Program-made: the position numbers and the translations under genes
Assembly (NCBI GenBank): GCA_005281725.1
Contig: SSBO01000008.1
Span: 3,764,671-3,828,670 of the forward strand
DNA from: Wuchereria bancrofti
Lineage: Eukaryota > Nematoda > Chromadorea > Rhabditida > Onchocercidae
Direction of reading: 5' to 3'
DNA length: 64,000 bases
Notes under the pieces: generated by a model
Told to the model about the DNA's origin: nothing
Databases searched by the model: none
What the model saw: the letters and a program-made list of their open reading frames with translations, nothing else
Shown: in pieces, positions 1 to 12,400 of the stretch
How the letters are laid out: the number at the start of each line of letters is the position of its first letter
How positions within the stretch are numbered: position 1 is the stretch's first letter

Positions 1-179
1 TTAAATTTAAAATTTGAATTCTTTTAACAAAAAAAAAGCAAACAAACAAATAATAATATTCAAAGATATTCGAAGATATAAATATAATAAGAAAAACTTT
101 TAATTTTTTTACTTTCATTTATTAGCTTGAAATAATTTCTTTCTTTCTTTTTTTTGTCTAAAATAGAAATCTAATTAAA
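1..179. repeat. Left end of an unmerged contig overlap (copy A)
   Basis: Bases 1-179 are repeated without visible difference at 1267-1445, and base 180 is N. The offset of 1266 with the N at the end of the first copy is what two overlapping contig ends give when joined without merging. The rest of copy A would lie before the window. Confidence 0.85.
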
Positions 180-180
180 N
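180..180. other. Single N, assembly join
   Basis: One ambiguous base sits exactly where the first copy of the repeated segment ends. Confidence 0.95.
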
Positions 181-1266
181 TATGCTAAAGTTGCAGTGAC
201 ATATTTTAGCCTATCATTAAAAAATTTTTAAAATTAACTTTTAGTGAAATTATTCGGTGAAAATCCTTTCTTGCATCTAAATAATTTGATTAAATCTTTT
301 CAAAAACTAAAAATTTATGAAATTTTGGATTTGCTGTGATATTTTTCATTTAAAATTAGAATATTTACCAAAAAAAAGCTGTAATATAAGCTTATTTCTT
401 CGTTCAATTGAGCATGTAAAAAAATTGATAATTAATTGATAATTTAGTGATAATCTGTGATTAACAAATAATATAAACAGGAAAAATATGATGAATATTT
501 ACATATAAAATAGGCGAACAAACTAATTCAAATTTTAGCTTTAATAAATTATTTTAAAATTTTTTACTCTTTTTTTGAATTTTATGCAAAATACATTTTG
601 CTGTTCAGTAAATTTTTACATTTCAAAAAAGTTTAAATTTTTAACTTTTTAATTTTAAAATGCAAAATTTTATCTTTTAGAAGTAATTTATAAATAGTTT
701 TCGAGAACAATCAAAATTTTTTCCCAAAAGAAAAATTTGATTTTCATCTAACGATGCTACCTGTTAGTCAATAAAAATGTACAAAGAAAGGAAAATACTA
801 AATTCATTTTTTTTTTATAAAAAAATTCTAATTCGAATTTAATTTTTATAATTAAAAACTTTCAACAGATGAAATTTCATTTATGCATTCCTTAAAATGA
901 TTTCCTCTTACATAAAGAAATATTAATATAAAGTGTGAAAAAATATTTCTTAAAAATAATAACTCATTAAAGTTTAATTTTAAAATACTTTCTTTTTTTT
1001 ATATTGTCAAATTTTTTCAAAATGAAAATACTTTCAAAAAAAAAAATATAGCAACTTTTTGTTTTTCATATTTTTCATATTTTAGTACATTAACTAATAT
1101 TTCAAAAAATTTTTCACAACTTCTTATAAATTCAAAGAATTACATGTCGTATAAGCATAAATATACCTACCAATTAACTTACTTTTCTTAAAAAGGAAAC
1201 TTTTAAAATTATTACACAATGAAATCTAAGTTTAACTAAAAAGAACAAAACTAATTCTTTTTTTTC

Positions 1267-1445
1267 TTAAATTTAAAATTTGAATTCTTTTAACAAAAAA
1301 AAAGCAAACAAACAAATAATAATATTCAAAGATATTCGAAGATATAAATATAATAAGAAAAACTTTTAATTTTTTTACTTTCATTTATTAGCTTGAAATA
1401 ATTTCTTTCTTTCTTTTTTTTGTCTAAAATAGAAATCTAATTAAA
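1267..1445. repeat. Second copy of the 179-base window-start sequence (copy B)
   Basis: Identical by eye to bases 1-179. If the overlap model is right, the whole of 181-1445 duplicates sequence just before and at the start of the window. Confidence 0.85.
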
Positions 1446-1796
1446 GGAAGAGTGTAATTAATTTTATAATTAATTAAGAATGAAATGATCAAAATGTGAA
1501 CAATTTGCATTAAAAATGAATAAAAATCATCATTACTTACGCTGAATTTTCGTCATTGTCACATAACTATAATTCATTTACATTTATCAATAATATCCGT
1601 TCCACTTTTCACGCCTTTTTTTTTTTTTTTGATTTAGTTTTTTGAAATTCGATGAAACAATTTCACAAAATAACTATCTAAAGAAGGACAAAATGAAATC
1701 ATTCAATTATTAAAAAATGATATTATAAATTCATTTTCAAAAATTCATTTTTGCCCTTTTTCCTTTTTCATTCCATTCGCAATTAGTAATAACAAA

Positions 1797-2000
1797 ATGT
1801 TACTACGAAATTTTTCGGGTAAATTTCGAAAATTTTTGGAAAAATTTATTCGTCGAACATTGAATTCGATCAGTAAAAGCTCTAATGTTGAAAATTCTCA
1901 TTTCAATATTCATTTTTTTCGCCAACATCGAAATGAATTTGTTCCGGTCTGTATTGTAATCATTTGTTTCATACGTTTTATGATCTGGAAGATTAGTCGA
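1797..2000 (+). CDS. Candidate alternative first coding exon of the CAS-like gene
   Basis: An open frame of 68 codons begins with ATG, is less AT-rich than its flanks, and ends exactly at a consensus donor (GTAAGT at 2001) in phase 0. The CAS SH3 exon at 7089 also opens in phase 0, so joining the two would fuse this segment directly in front of the SH3 domain in place of the 19 residues coded at 6462-6518. The peptide has a basic start (LRNFSGKFRKF...KFIRR) and a short hydrophobic stretch near residues 49-64 (VCIVIICFIRFMIW). A pyrimidine-rich tract and AG at 1786 lie 11 bases before the ATG and could accept a spliced leader. It could instead be the 5' end of another gene whose later exons I cannot see, or chance. 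Confidence 0.45.
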
Positions 2001-4198
2001 GTAAGTTATTTCATTGATATGATTATCAATTAATTATCATATTCTCAAATTTTTTTTCTTTCATATTTTATTCTTTAGGATATTTCACTAATTAAATTAC
2101 TTTTTTTTTTTTTTTAAAGATAAATATTGAAAGTACAGAATGATAATAAAATTTTATCACTCATTAAAGATTGATTCATTTGAGAAATGAAATTTCAACA
2201 TGTTGCACAATTTACAACTTATTAAATAGATATTTGAAAAAGTCTTTTGTTTCGAAATATGAATTGATATCAATTAATTTGTTGATATTAAAGAATAATC
2301 AATTTACTAAATGGATATTTAAAAACAATTTTTTTTTTCTTAAAATGTAAACTGATATTGCTAATATTAATTAATTTATAACTTATTAGATGGATATTTA
2401 AAAATTCTTTTTTAAAATATGAACTGATATTACTAATATTAATTAATTTTCAAACCCATCAATTAAAAGTTGTATTTTAGAAAATGAATTCTTCATTGGT
2501 TAATAGAATCCATTGTCATTTTCACTACTAAAATGATCAAATTTAAATATTTTCCAAATTGATTATATATATGAAGTTAATACAATTTGCGCTACTTCCA
2601 CTAATTTCATTCACAATATAATTAATTAGGACAGTCGTTGTTATCATTATTTTAACATTACCATTATCATTAACACTTGACGAAAATCTTGGTGACGACA
2701 GATGACAGAACTCATTGATTGAATTATGGAAAATGATTAGAATTTGTGGAAAAATAGAGAAGAAAAGTGAAAATTAAACGATGAAATTAATTTAAAATTT
2801 AATTATATATCATCGCATTTTCCATTTGTTATTATTTGGTTATTTTCCATTGCAACAACTAATCATTTTCTCTTTTTTCTTTCTTTTTTTGATTAAAAAT
2901 AATGAAATAAACAATGGAATTTATTCTTTTTGCTACTTTCAAGATTAGATTAAATTGTGATAATTTATATCTTTTATAAGCATAATTTAAGCTGTAACTG
3001 ATAATGCTAATCAGTAAAGATATCTTTTGCGTTATCAGTTATTTTGTTGTATTATTTTTACTGAATTTTTTTCTACAACAACAAAATATTTGTTAAGTAA
3101 ATAATTTTGTTTTCGAATTTCATTTCAATAACATTAAATATTTATATTTTTTTTCTTTGCCTAAATAATATTAACCAAAAACCTTTTTTATATCATTTAA
3201 TTAGTCACAATTTATTGTTTAAAAGTCGTTTTGAAAGTGAAAATGCAACATTTATGAACATTCCGGAATTCTCTATTCCTAAAATGATTTTTTCATGAAT
3301 GCAATACCGTAAATATTCCGGAATATTTAGTTATTCTTATATTAGCATTGAAAAGATTTCCACTGATTATCTCACTATGATAATAAATTAGATTAGTTTG
3401 TTATCAATATTTTTGCAAATAAAATTTCCTTTTAAATCTTATACAATTGAAATTTATAATTTGTGTTTTATAAATTTTAACATTATTATAATACTAACAT
3501 GAAAAAATATTAAACTTTTCAAATATGAAATTGTTAATTAATTTATTCTAAAAGTAAAAAGCAAAAAGAAAAAAAAACAAAAATTTTGTTGTCTAGAAAA
3601 TTAAAGAATAAAATATATTTTAATCTTATTAATTATTATCAAATTCAATTACTCTAACTTGGCATAAATAGTATCTCTCTTTCAACTGATCGACCAATTT
3701 CATCGACGATTGACCTTGAATGACAGTTGTAATAGTATATTGTCGCTCAATCAAACTTCAACAATTCTCTTATCGTATTTCCAATCCTTTTATCATTGAT
3801 AGTTTTATTTGTATACTTTATTTATTATTATCATTCATTTGTTATCACTTCTACCTATCATTTTTTTTTTTTACTAACCTAAAAGAGTAATTTTAGATTT
3901 ACAATTTGATGTAATTAATAATAATTTATTGTTTGCCTATTTAGTGAAATAAAAATTGAAATTTGTGTAGGAATTCTCTTTGCTATATTAATGGCTACTT
4001 TTCTTTTTTTTTGAAATAAAGTCTAAAAGTACAAAAAGATGAAAATTCAATAATTGGGTCAGCGAAGTAAAAAAAAAAAAAAGTGCAATTATTGTGTTTG
4101 TAAAATGCTTTAAAATGGAATATACTGTCATTTTATTTTATTTTTTTTTTTAGATTATATTTTTTAACTATTTCTTAAGTTATTTTTAATAATATTTT

Positions 4199-4199
4199 N
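4199..4199. other. Single N, assembly join or unresolved base
   Basis: Unlike the N at 180 and 17863, no long duplication of the flanking sequence was seen here. Confidence 0.9.
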
Positions 4200-6439
4200 A
4201 ACGAAAAGCATTTTAAAAAAATAAACAAATAAAATAGACAAAAGGTACAATTTTTCAATACTTTAATATTATATCATTAACCCTATTTTCTTCACTTACA
4301 AAATATATTTTTTTATTAGATTATATTTTTTTTTCTTTTCATTATATTATTTTAAATTATATTTGAATTTGACATAGCAATAATTCATTCTTTTGTATGA
4401 ATTTTCAAATATCAATAATAAGCAATTTTTTGAATAGTAGGAAAAAATCAACAAATAGTCATATTTTAGGAATTAAATTTCGATGAAATGAAATTTAAAA
4501 TGATAAAATACACTACATTTCAAATTTAAATTGAAATGAAATGAAATTTAAAAATTTATTAAGAGTTAAAGTCTTTGAAATTGCCTTTGTTATTCACTGA
4601 ATTTGTTATATCTATAAAATAACATACTGTTTACTTTTTTGCAATCAATCAATCAATCAATTAATCGATCAGTCAACCAATTAATCATTCATTCATTCAT
4701 TCATTCGTCTGTTTATTTACGCAGCTGGTGAGAAAATTGAAATAATAACAAAATTTTATGACAAATTAAAATATGCCGTAAAGAGAGAAACAATCGTTGA
4801 TATAAGTACGATTTGGATGAATTGATAATTTCATTTGATATAGACGAAATGATATTTGTGATATAACAAGTTTTCATTTTCAAATAATTACAAATCAATC
4901 ATTCAATTTTATTCGAAACCCTAATTATTTCACTCTAATTCTTCGTTTTTCTCCTTTTTCTTCTCTTCTATTTATATAATAAAATTTTAAATTTAATTCT
5001 TATCCAGTTTTCTTCTTTATTTTTCATTTTTTATTAAAAATAAATTAAATTTCATTTAATGACAAAAAAAAAATTCGTTTGAATAAACAAAAAAAAAAAA
5101 AGAGAAAAAGATGAGAGTGTGAGAGTGTTCATTAGAATCTAATGGATTTGCATTCTGTTTCATTTATGTTAATTAATAAATGAATTAATTAATTAATTAA
5201 TTGATGAGAATAGATAAGACAGAAACATTAATAATTTGTTAATTGAATTTTTTAGTAAGAGAAATATGCAAAAAGAAAAAAATGTCTTTTATTGATTGTA
5301 TTAATCAGTCATTTCACATAGAATTAAATTGATTAGAATAAGAAAATGGTTTTGATGAAATATTTTAGACAAACAAATATTTAAAAAAGTAAATTGTAAA
5401 TTTAAAATAAAAAAAAAAATCAACTGTTATGGAGAAAAATTTACGCAAAACATTGATAGATTAAAATATTACAAACAATCGAAATCGATTAATACATTTT
5501 ATAATTTGATTTGAAATCAAAAAACATTTTTTATTTAATTTTCACCTCTGTTTTTTGAAAAATTTTTGCAAATTACTTTTGATAAAACTATACTTTCGCC
5601 ATATTTTACTCTGAAAAATTTTTCGCTTTATCAAAGTAATCATATCACGTTGTCATACCTTTTTTATGAGTTAATTAACTTATAAACTAAGAGTGTAAAT
5701 TGAGTAATCTTAACGATATGATTTTTATTTGATAAAAAAATTTGTGAAATAATTATTGGACAATAAATTTTTGCATATAGAAAATTGTTGCAATGTTACC
5801 AAATTTATGCAAATTATGAAAGTAAAGTAAATGTATTAAATTAAGAGTAATCTAATTTTCAAAAAAATAAATAAATAAAAAATTAGAAAATTTTGATAAG
5901 AAATTTGATGATAATAAACAGAAACGAATCACTTCTTTTGTTACATTATTTGAAATATAATATCCGTACAACTATTTCATCCAATTTTTGTATATTTGGT
6001 AAAAAAAAATGAAAAAATAAAACATTTAATTTCAATTAATCAAAATTAATTACATAAATTTAATTAAACAATATAGTTAATCATTCATATTTATTAATTT
6101 CAAAATTGAAGAAAGAAAGAAAAACAACTTTTACAGGTTTTTTTTTCATTTCTCCTTTTTCATTCCATTCCCACTGTCTTATTTTTTTTTCCCATCTTTT
6201 TTACTTAATTACACCTGTCCACCTCTCTCATCTTTTTTACTTAATTACACCTGTCCACACCTGTCACCATCAATCATTTCATTTTTTATTGTTTAAGTTC
6301 AAATTTGAAGAATTTTTCCTTTTGTTAGATTTTGTCAAAGTATTTTTACTTTATGACCAATTGAAGCCGAAATTTTAAGGTAATATTTTAAGATTGAAAA
6401 TGTTATTTTCATGCTATTTCTTTGTTCATTTATATAATT

Positions 6440-6461
6440 ATATAAGAAGTACAGTAAATGT
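6440..6461 (+). promoter_or_regulatory. Acceptor-like site before the CAS start codon
   Basis: TACAG ends at 6454, seven bases before the ATG used for the CAS model. Another ATG at 6458 is out of frame and stops after seven codons (TGA). The in-frame ATG at 6462 continues for 19 codons to the donor GTATGA at 6519. The site could take a spliced leader, or an upstream non-coding exon. Confidence 0.35.
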
Positions 6462-9400
6462 ATGGAAGAAATGAAACGTGAAGTAATTAATGAAAATGTT
6501 AATGAATGGATAGAACAGGTATGATATGAACAGTTGTTAGTACATCGAAAAAAAAAGAAACCTAAAAAAATGAAAAATTAAATTATTTCATTTTTTCTGA
6601 CTTTTTTTTACACACAAATTCTTTTCACAATAGCTGTTCCCATCTTATTTTTAAAAATTTTCTAAATCAATTTGATTAACATTTAAAATTTTAATTCTTC
6701 AGAAATACATCTTATGCTATATTTTTATAATTTGCATTTTGCTATTTTCTAAATTTGCAAAGACGTACGCTTATATACGTGTTGGCATATGCTAACGTAC
6801 GTATGCTACGAGTTAACTTATACAACTTATCTAAATAATTTTTTATGTAAATTTAACAATTATAAAATTTGCATAATTTATTACTTATTAGCATTTATGA
6901 TTTCTACAAATAGCATAGAAAAAAAAGACATAATTAATATTAAATGATAAAAATAAATTATTTCCTTTCTGCTTATCCTAAAAATGAATTCCAAAAAAAG
7001 ATGAAAAAATAAATTTTTTCATCCCTTTTTTTTTTTAAATAGAAAAAGAAGAGAAAACCTGATTTTAAAATCTTTATCAAAATTATAGGTTGGCGTAGCC
7101 CAAGCGATTTACGATAATCAAGCCGAATGGCCTGACGAATTAGCATTTGAGCGAGGCGAAATTTTGCGCGTTCTCAACGAACGACCTTGTAAGTTTTTCA
7201 TTTTTTTTTTTTTTTCTAAATTTCATTTTACAAAATTTTAATGCATTCATCGGTTGTTATCGTTATTACCATTTATTGTTGTTGCTATTTATCATTATTA
7301 TTATTATTGACAATATTATGATTATTATTATTAGCAGTAGTACTTATTATTAATAATATTATTAGTGCTAGTAGTTGTTAATAATGTTATTATTAAAATG
7401 ATTCAGAAAATTTTGTTACTTCAATTATTTACACTCAAAGATTATTATTGTCAATGCAGCAATTATTAAATTTGTTATTGCTTTATAGTAAATAGCTTTT
7501 GAAAATTTTGAAATTTATTTAATAAATGAATAAAATTAGTGGATAATTCTTCAAAGAATTCTGATTCAAATTTTTATCAGTTTTATTTAAATTAACGCTG
7601 AACGGTGATATAATTACTTAGTTGTCATTTTTTTAATTATCATTTTTGAAATTGTTAATTGTGTTGTTAAAAATTGAAATTGTTAATAATTGGAAATGTT
7701 AATTATCATTTTTGAAATTATTCATTAATTCGATCTTGAAGAAAGAAATAAGTTTGAAAATAGGATGTTACTATATTTATCTTTTCAAAGATTAATTTAA
7801 TATTTTGTTTAAAATCTAAAAATCAAAAAGTTGCTCTTTTGTTAATAATACATTATTATAACTTTGAAATAGTAGCACTTATGTGAAAAATTTAAACATC
7901 TAAAATTTAAACACTGCTCAAAAAAAAAGAGAAATTCAATAATTTAAGAAGTTAATAATATGATATATTGAAACATATGTGTATACTTTTATAAATAATT
8001 TGTAATTTTATGATTGAAAAAAATCTATCAAAGTATAAATTTAAATCGATGAAAGAAGCAATAAAAAATAATTGTGTCACTGGTTTGACAAAAATTATTT
8101 CAACGAATATTTCTTCTTCTTTTCTCTTTCATTTTTTTTTTCACATTTTAAAATGTTCAATTAAAGCTTTAAAAAGAAAGAAAAATAGAAAGAACGAAAA
8201 CATCAAAAAGCGGTTCCATTATTTTATTTTATATTTTTTCTTTTCTTTTTCCTTTTTCCTTTTTTTTTTTTTTTGTTGAAATTGAATTGTTCAAAAAAGT
8301 GTTTCACTCATAAATTTGATGTATTTATATAAATAATTTGCAATACTTTTTATGTATCTTTTTTCCTTTTTTTTTTTTTTTTCATTTTTACTAACAATAA
8401 CAAAGTGTTTTGCATTCATTTTTCAGTTATTAAATTGATTAAAAAAAGAAAATTTAACTTGTTGAAACACAATAGATAATAGTAATATTTTAAAATGAAT
8501 TATAATTATATTTTTAAAATAATTTTTTGCTCTTTTTTTTTTCATTTTTACTAACAATAACAAAGTAATCTTTCATTCATCTTTCAATAATTATTATTGT
8601 TCAAAATATTTTATACTTATTACTGTAATTGTTCTGTAATATAAATTCACATATTACGTATTAAATTTAATTAATATTAGATTTAATATAATTAATATCT
8701 AATAATGGAAATACTTTAAATGATTTGATAAAATTTTATTGAGGAAATATGTTTTATTCAATTGTTTCATTTGTGAAATATGCAATTATTTTTAATTATA
8801 ATACCGTACAAAATTTCTTGAACTGTAATTTTATACTTGATATTTATTACTGAAATTATTCTGTAATTTAATAATATAATTGTTATTGTTCAAAATACTT
8901 TATACTTTGTAATAATTTGTTACTATTTAAAATACTTTATACTCAATAATATAATTGTTATTTACTGTAATCATTTATTTGATAATGTTTACTTTTGATA
9001 TATAATATTTGATCAAAATAAAGTAAAATAATTGTTTAACCTTTATTTTCAAATATATTTTACCTATTTCAGATGCGAACAGTGGAATAGGTATTAATAC
9101 AGGTTGGTGGTATTGCATTAATAAAAACGGTAGACGAGGTATTGCACCGGCAAATCGTCTTCGCATGCTTCATCGATTTCATCAAATTACTTCACCTCAG
9201 GTATGCATGAAAAAAATTTAATTTCAGTAAATTAATTTAATTTTATACCTGTCATTTAGAGCAGGTAAAAAGTTACATTTTGTTCCTTTTCCTTCTTTTC
9301 TTCCATACACATTAAGCAATTTTTTACGTTTAATTTGCGTTGCCTTTTTTTTTACAATTCAAATAATTACTTATACTTTGCTAACGAAAGTAATAATTCA

Positions 9401-12400
9401 AATTTTAACAAAAACAAAATTCTATTTTATCTATGTTTTAAAATTGAAATTTATAAGTAATATATCTTATGTTCTATTGCTTAAAACGCTTTTTTTTGAT
9501 ATTTCAAGTGCGATTATTTTTGACTAGAATTCTTTATGAACATTTCAAATTGCAATATTGACGAAAAAAAAATTGATTTCAATTAATGAAAAAAGATTTC
9601 AATTAAAGAAAAAAGAAAAAAGTTTAATTTCTTTTATTAAATGTTCCCGAAGTGTAGAGAAATTGATTTCAAAAATTTCTCGCCCCCCTCTCTCATATAA
9701 ATATACATTTTTCATGAAAAGCATTTTAGAAGATGAGCAGCTGTATACGAAATAATCAGCTGATATGATATCATTTAAGAAACTTTTAAATTTGAAGAAA
9801 TGATAAAAGGCAAAAAGATTGATTGTAGTATTAAACTGTAATGCATAAACGACTTCAAATATATCCATTTGAATATTTGTGATAAGAAGTGATAGGTTGA
9901 TATAATGATAGAAATATTCATACAAAAAAAAATGATACAAATGTTCACATTATCAATTAACAAATAGTTTAATAATTTAGGAGCGCTTATGATCTTGTTA
10001 AAGTGCGCCATAAATTCTCATCTTTTTTTTTTCTGATAATATTTTAGCACGAAAAGAATGAAAAAGACTTTTGTTAATTTATCAACTTGAACATTTTAAT
10101 GATGCAATGATTATATATGTAATATTCCTATAGCATTTGAAACTTTTTACAAAGCAATTTTATAAATTGTTCACATTATCAATCAATAATAGTTTAATGA
10201 GCAAAATTTCAATTGATTTAATTATAATCATTTCGAAATGATTCCTTTTCATCATCAAATGTTCTCAATAATTCTTTCTCTCTCTCCCTTCTCTCCATAA
10301 ATAATCAAAATGTATGCTAAATTTCATTTTTTTTTTTTGTATTAGTTAATAATTATTGTAAATGTTGAAATTAAAAACTGATATAAATAATAATTAACAA
10401 ATGTTTTTCTTTTTTTTCCAAATTTTATAATAACACTCATTTTATTACCGTCGTTAATATGTTTATTTGTAATATTTTTTTAACTTTTCCAATATTTCTT
10501 AATTTCAATAACATCTTTTTTTTTTATTTTTCATTCTCGACAATAAGATTGAAAGTTTATGATTGAAATCGAGAATTTTATGATTTTATCTCTTTTCTCA
10601 AATCTTGCACATATTTATTAAATTCAACGGTTATTTCAGAGAATGCCTCTTCTCTTCTAAATGGATTAATGAATTTTAATCCGTCTAAAATTAATCTTTT
10701 TTAAATTTTTCATTCGTATTATATGTGTGTGTGAGTGTCTGTGTCTATGTATATGTTTATGAGTAATAGGTCTATAAATATAAGTACCACTTTAATTATA
10801 AGATTTGTTTACAGAATTAGTTTTGCTTTATAACTTCTAATATTAAATTAATTCGTTTCATCTTTCTTTCATTATCATTTCTATTATAATTCAATAATTT
10901 CATTCATAAAAGCAATTCGTACGAAAATTTGCACAAAATATTGAATTTTCTAAAAATTTGTAAAATTTAAGAATGTTAATTTTTTTTTTTTTTGAATTAA
11001 AAAATTGTTCAAAGAGAAGATTTTCACAAATTATATTTTTAATTTTTCATTGTAATAAGAATGAATCATCAAGTGAAAAATTTATGTGTTAAATTTTTTC
11101 AATTAATTTACAAACAGTTCATTCTTTTTGTATTTTAAAAGATATTTGTGAAGCGTAGGGAACTTTTTTAAAATTTCATACATAAATGACGTAAAACGTG
11201 AAATGAAAAAAAAGTGAAGTAAGGAAGTTCTATGAAGTTACACTTTTTTTTCAATATAAATATTCAACGAATTCCTTGTCAATATCAAGAAATATCACGT
11301 CATATCCACGTGTGTTATCAATTCCGCGTAAATTTTTGATGACTTTTGCGCCATTAGTTAACATATTGTTTGTCTTATAAGAGAAGAAAGAAAAGAAAAG
11401 AAAAAAGGAAATAGAAGAATAATTAATGAATGAGAAATGATGATGAATCAACCAAAAACATTCGTTTTCTTCTGTCATCAATTCACTTCAAATTTTCTCT
11501 CTATTTCTCCCTCTCTCCCTCCCTCCCTCCCTCTCTCTTTCCCTCTCTTCCAATTCTTTTCAAACAATAATTTATTTTTTCGAGCTGCTACATTCGCTTC
11601 TTTCTTTTTTTTGTTTTTCTCTATTTTTTCCAAATTTGCTTTATGTTTTTGTGATGTTTAAAAGCATAACTTCCGCCTTGTACAGCTGTTTCTCGATGAA
11701 TTTTTCTCGAGAAGTTAAAAGATATGAATAGGAAAGAACAATTTTACATTTTCCGCTTGAAGCATACTTTAGCTTATTGTTTTATTGTTAGAGGAGTTTG
11801 TTGTTTTATTGTTAGAATGAGAATAAAGCTTAATTACATTTATAAGACCATTCCCGCCACGCAATGAATATTTCATTTTTTTTTCTTTCTTTTTTAAACT
11901 TATATTTTTCTTTTCTTATTTATGCTTTAATTTTCTTTTTTCATTCTTCCACCGAAATATTCCTCAAACAAATTTCGTTTTCGTTCTTTTTTTTTTCACT
12001 CAAAAAGCTATCGATTGATTATTTCTTATTTGATTTAATCTTTAGCAAAAAAAAAAGAGGAAAGAAAAGAAGAGAAATTTTAGTTCAGGGAAAAAGAAAA
12101 AGAAAGAGTTAGAAGAGTTAAAAAAGAAAGAGTTAGAAGAGTTAAAAAAGAAAGAGTTATAAGAGTTTAAAAAGAGTTAGAAGAGTTAAAAAAGAAAGAG
12201 TTAGAAGAGTTAAAAAAGAAAGAGTTGGAAGAGTTTAAAAAGAGTTAGAAGAGTTAAAAAAGAAAGAGTTAGAAGCACAAGTTTGTTACAAATTAGTTTA
12301 CACAAAGTTTTATCTTTTTAGATTTCATAAATTATAAGAAATTTTTGTAATCTTAGTGGAAATTCAATAAAATCAATCGTTATCAATTATTGAAAATATT

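Larger units (their letters stand above)
181..6439. other. 5' flank or first intron of the CAS-like gene
   Basis: Apart from the candidate exon at 1797-2000 and the repeat copies at its left end, nothing coding was seen. Short tetranucleotide runs occur at about 4644-4706 (ATCA then ATTC) and 5180-5203 (ATTA), and a 36-37-bp unit is repeated twice at about 6193-6256. Confidence 0.6.
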
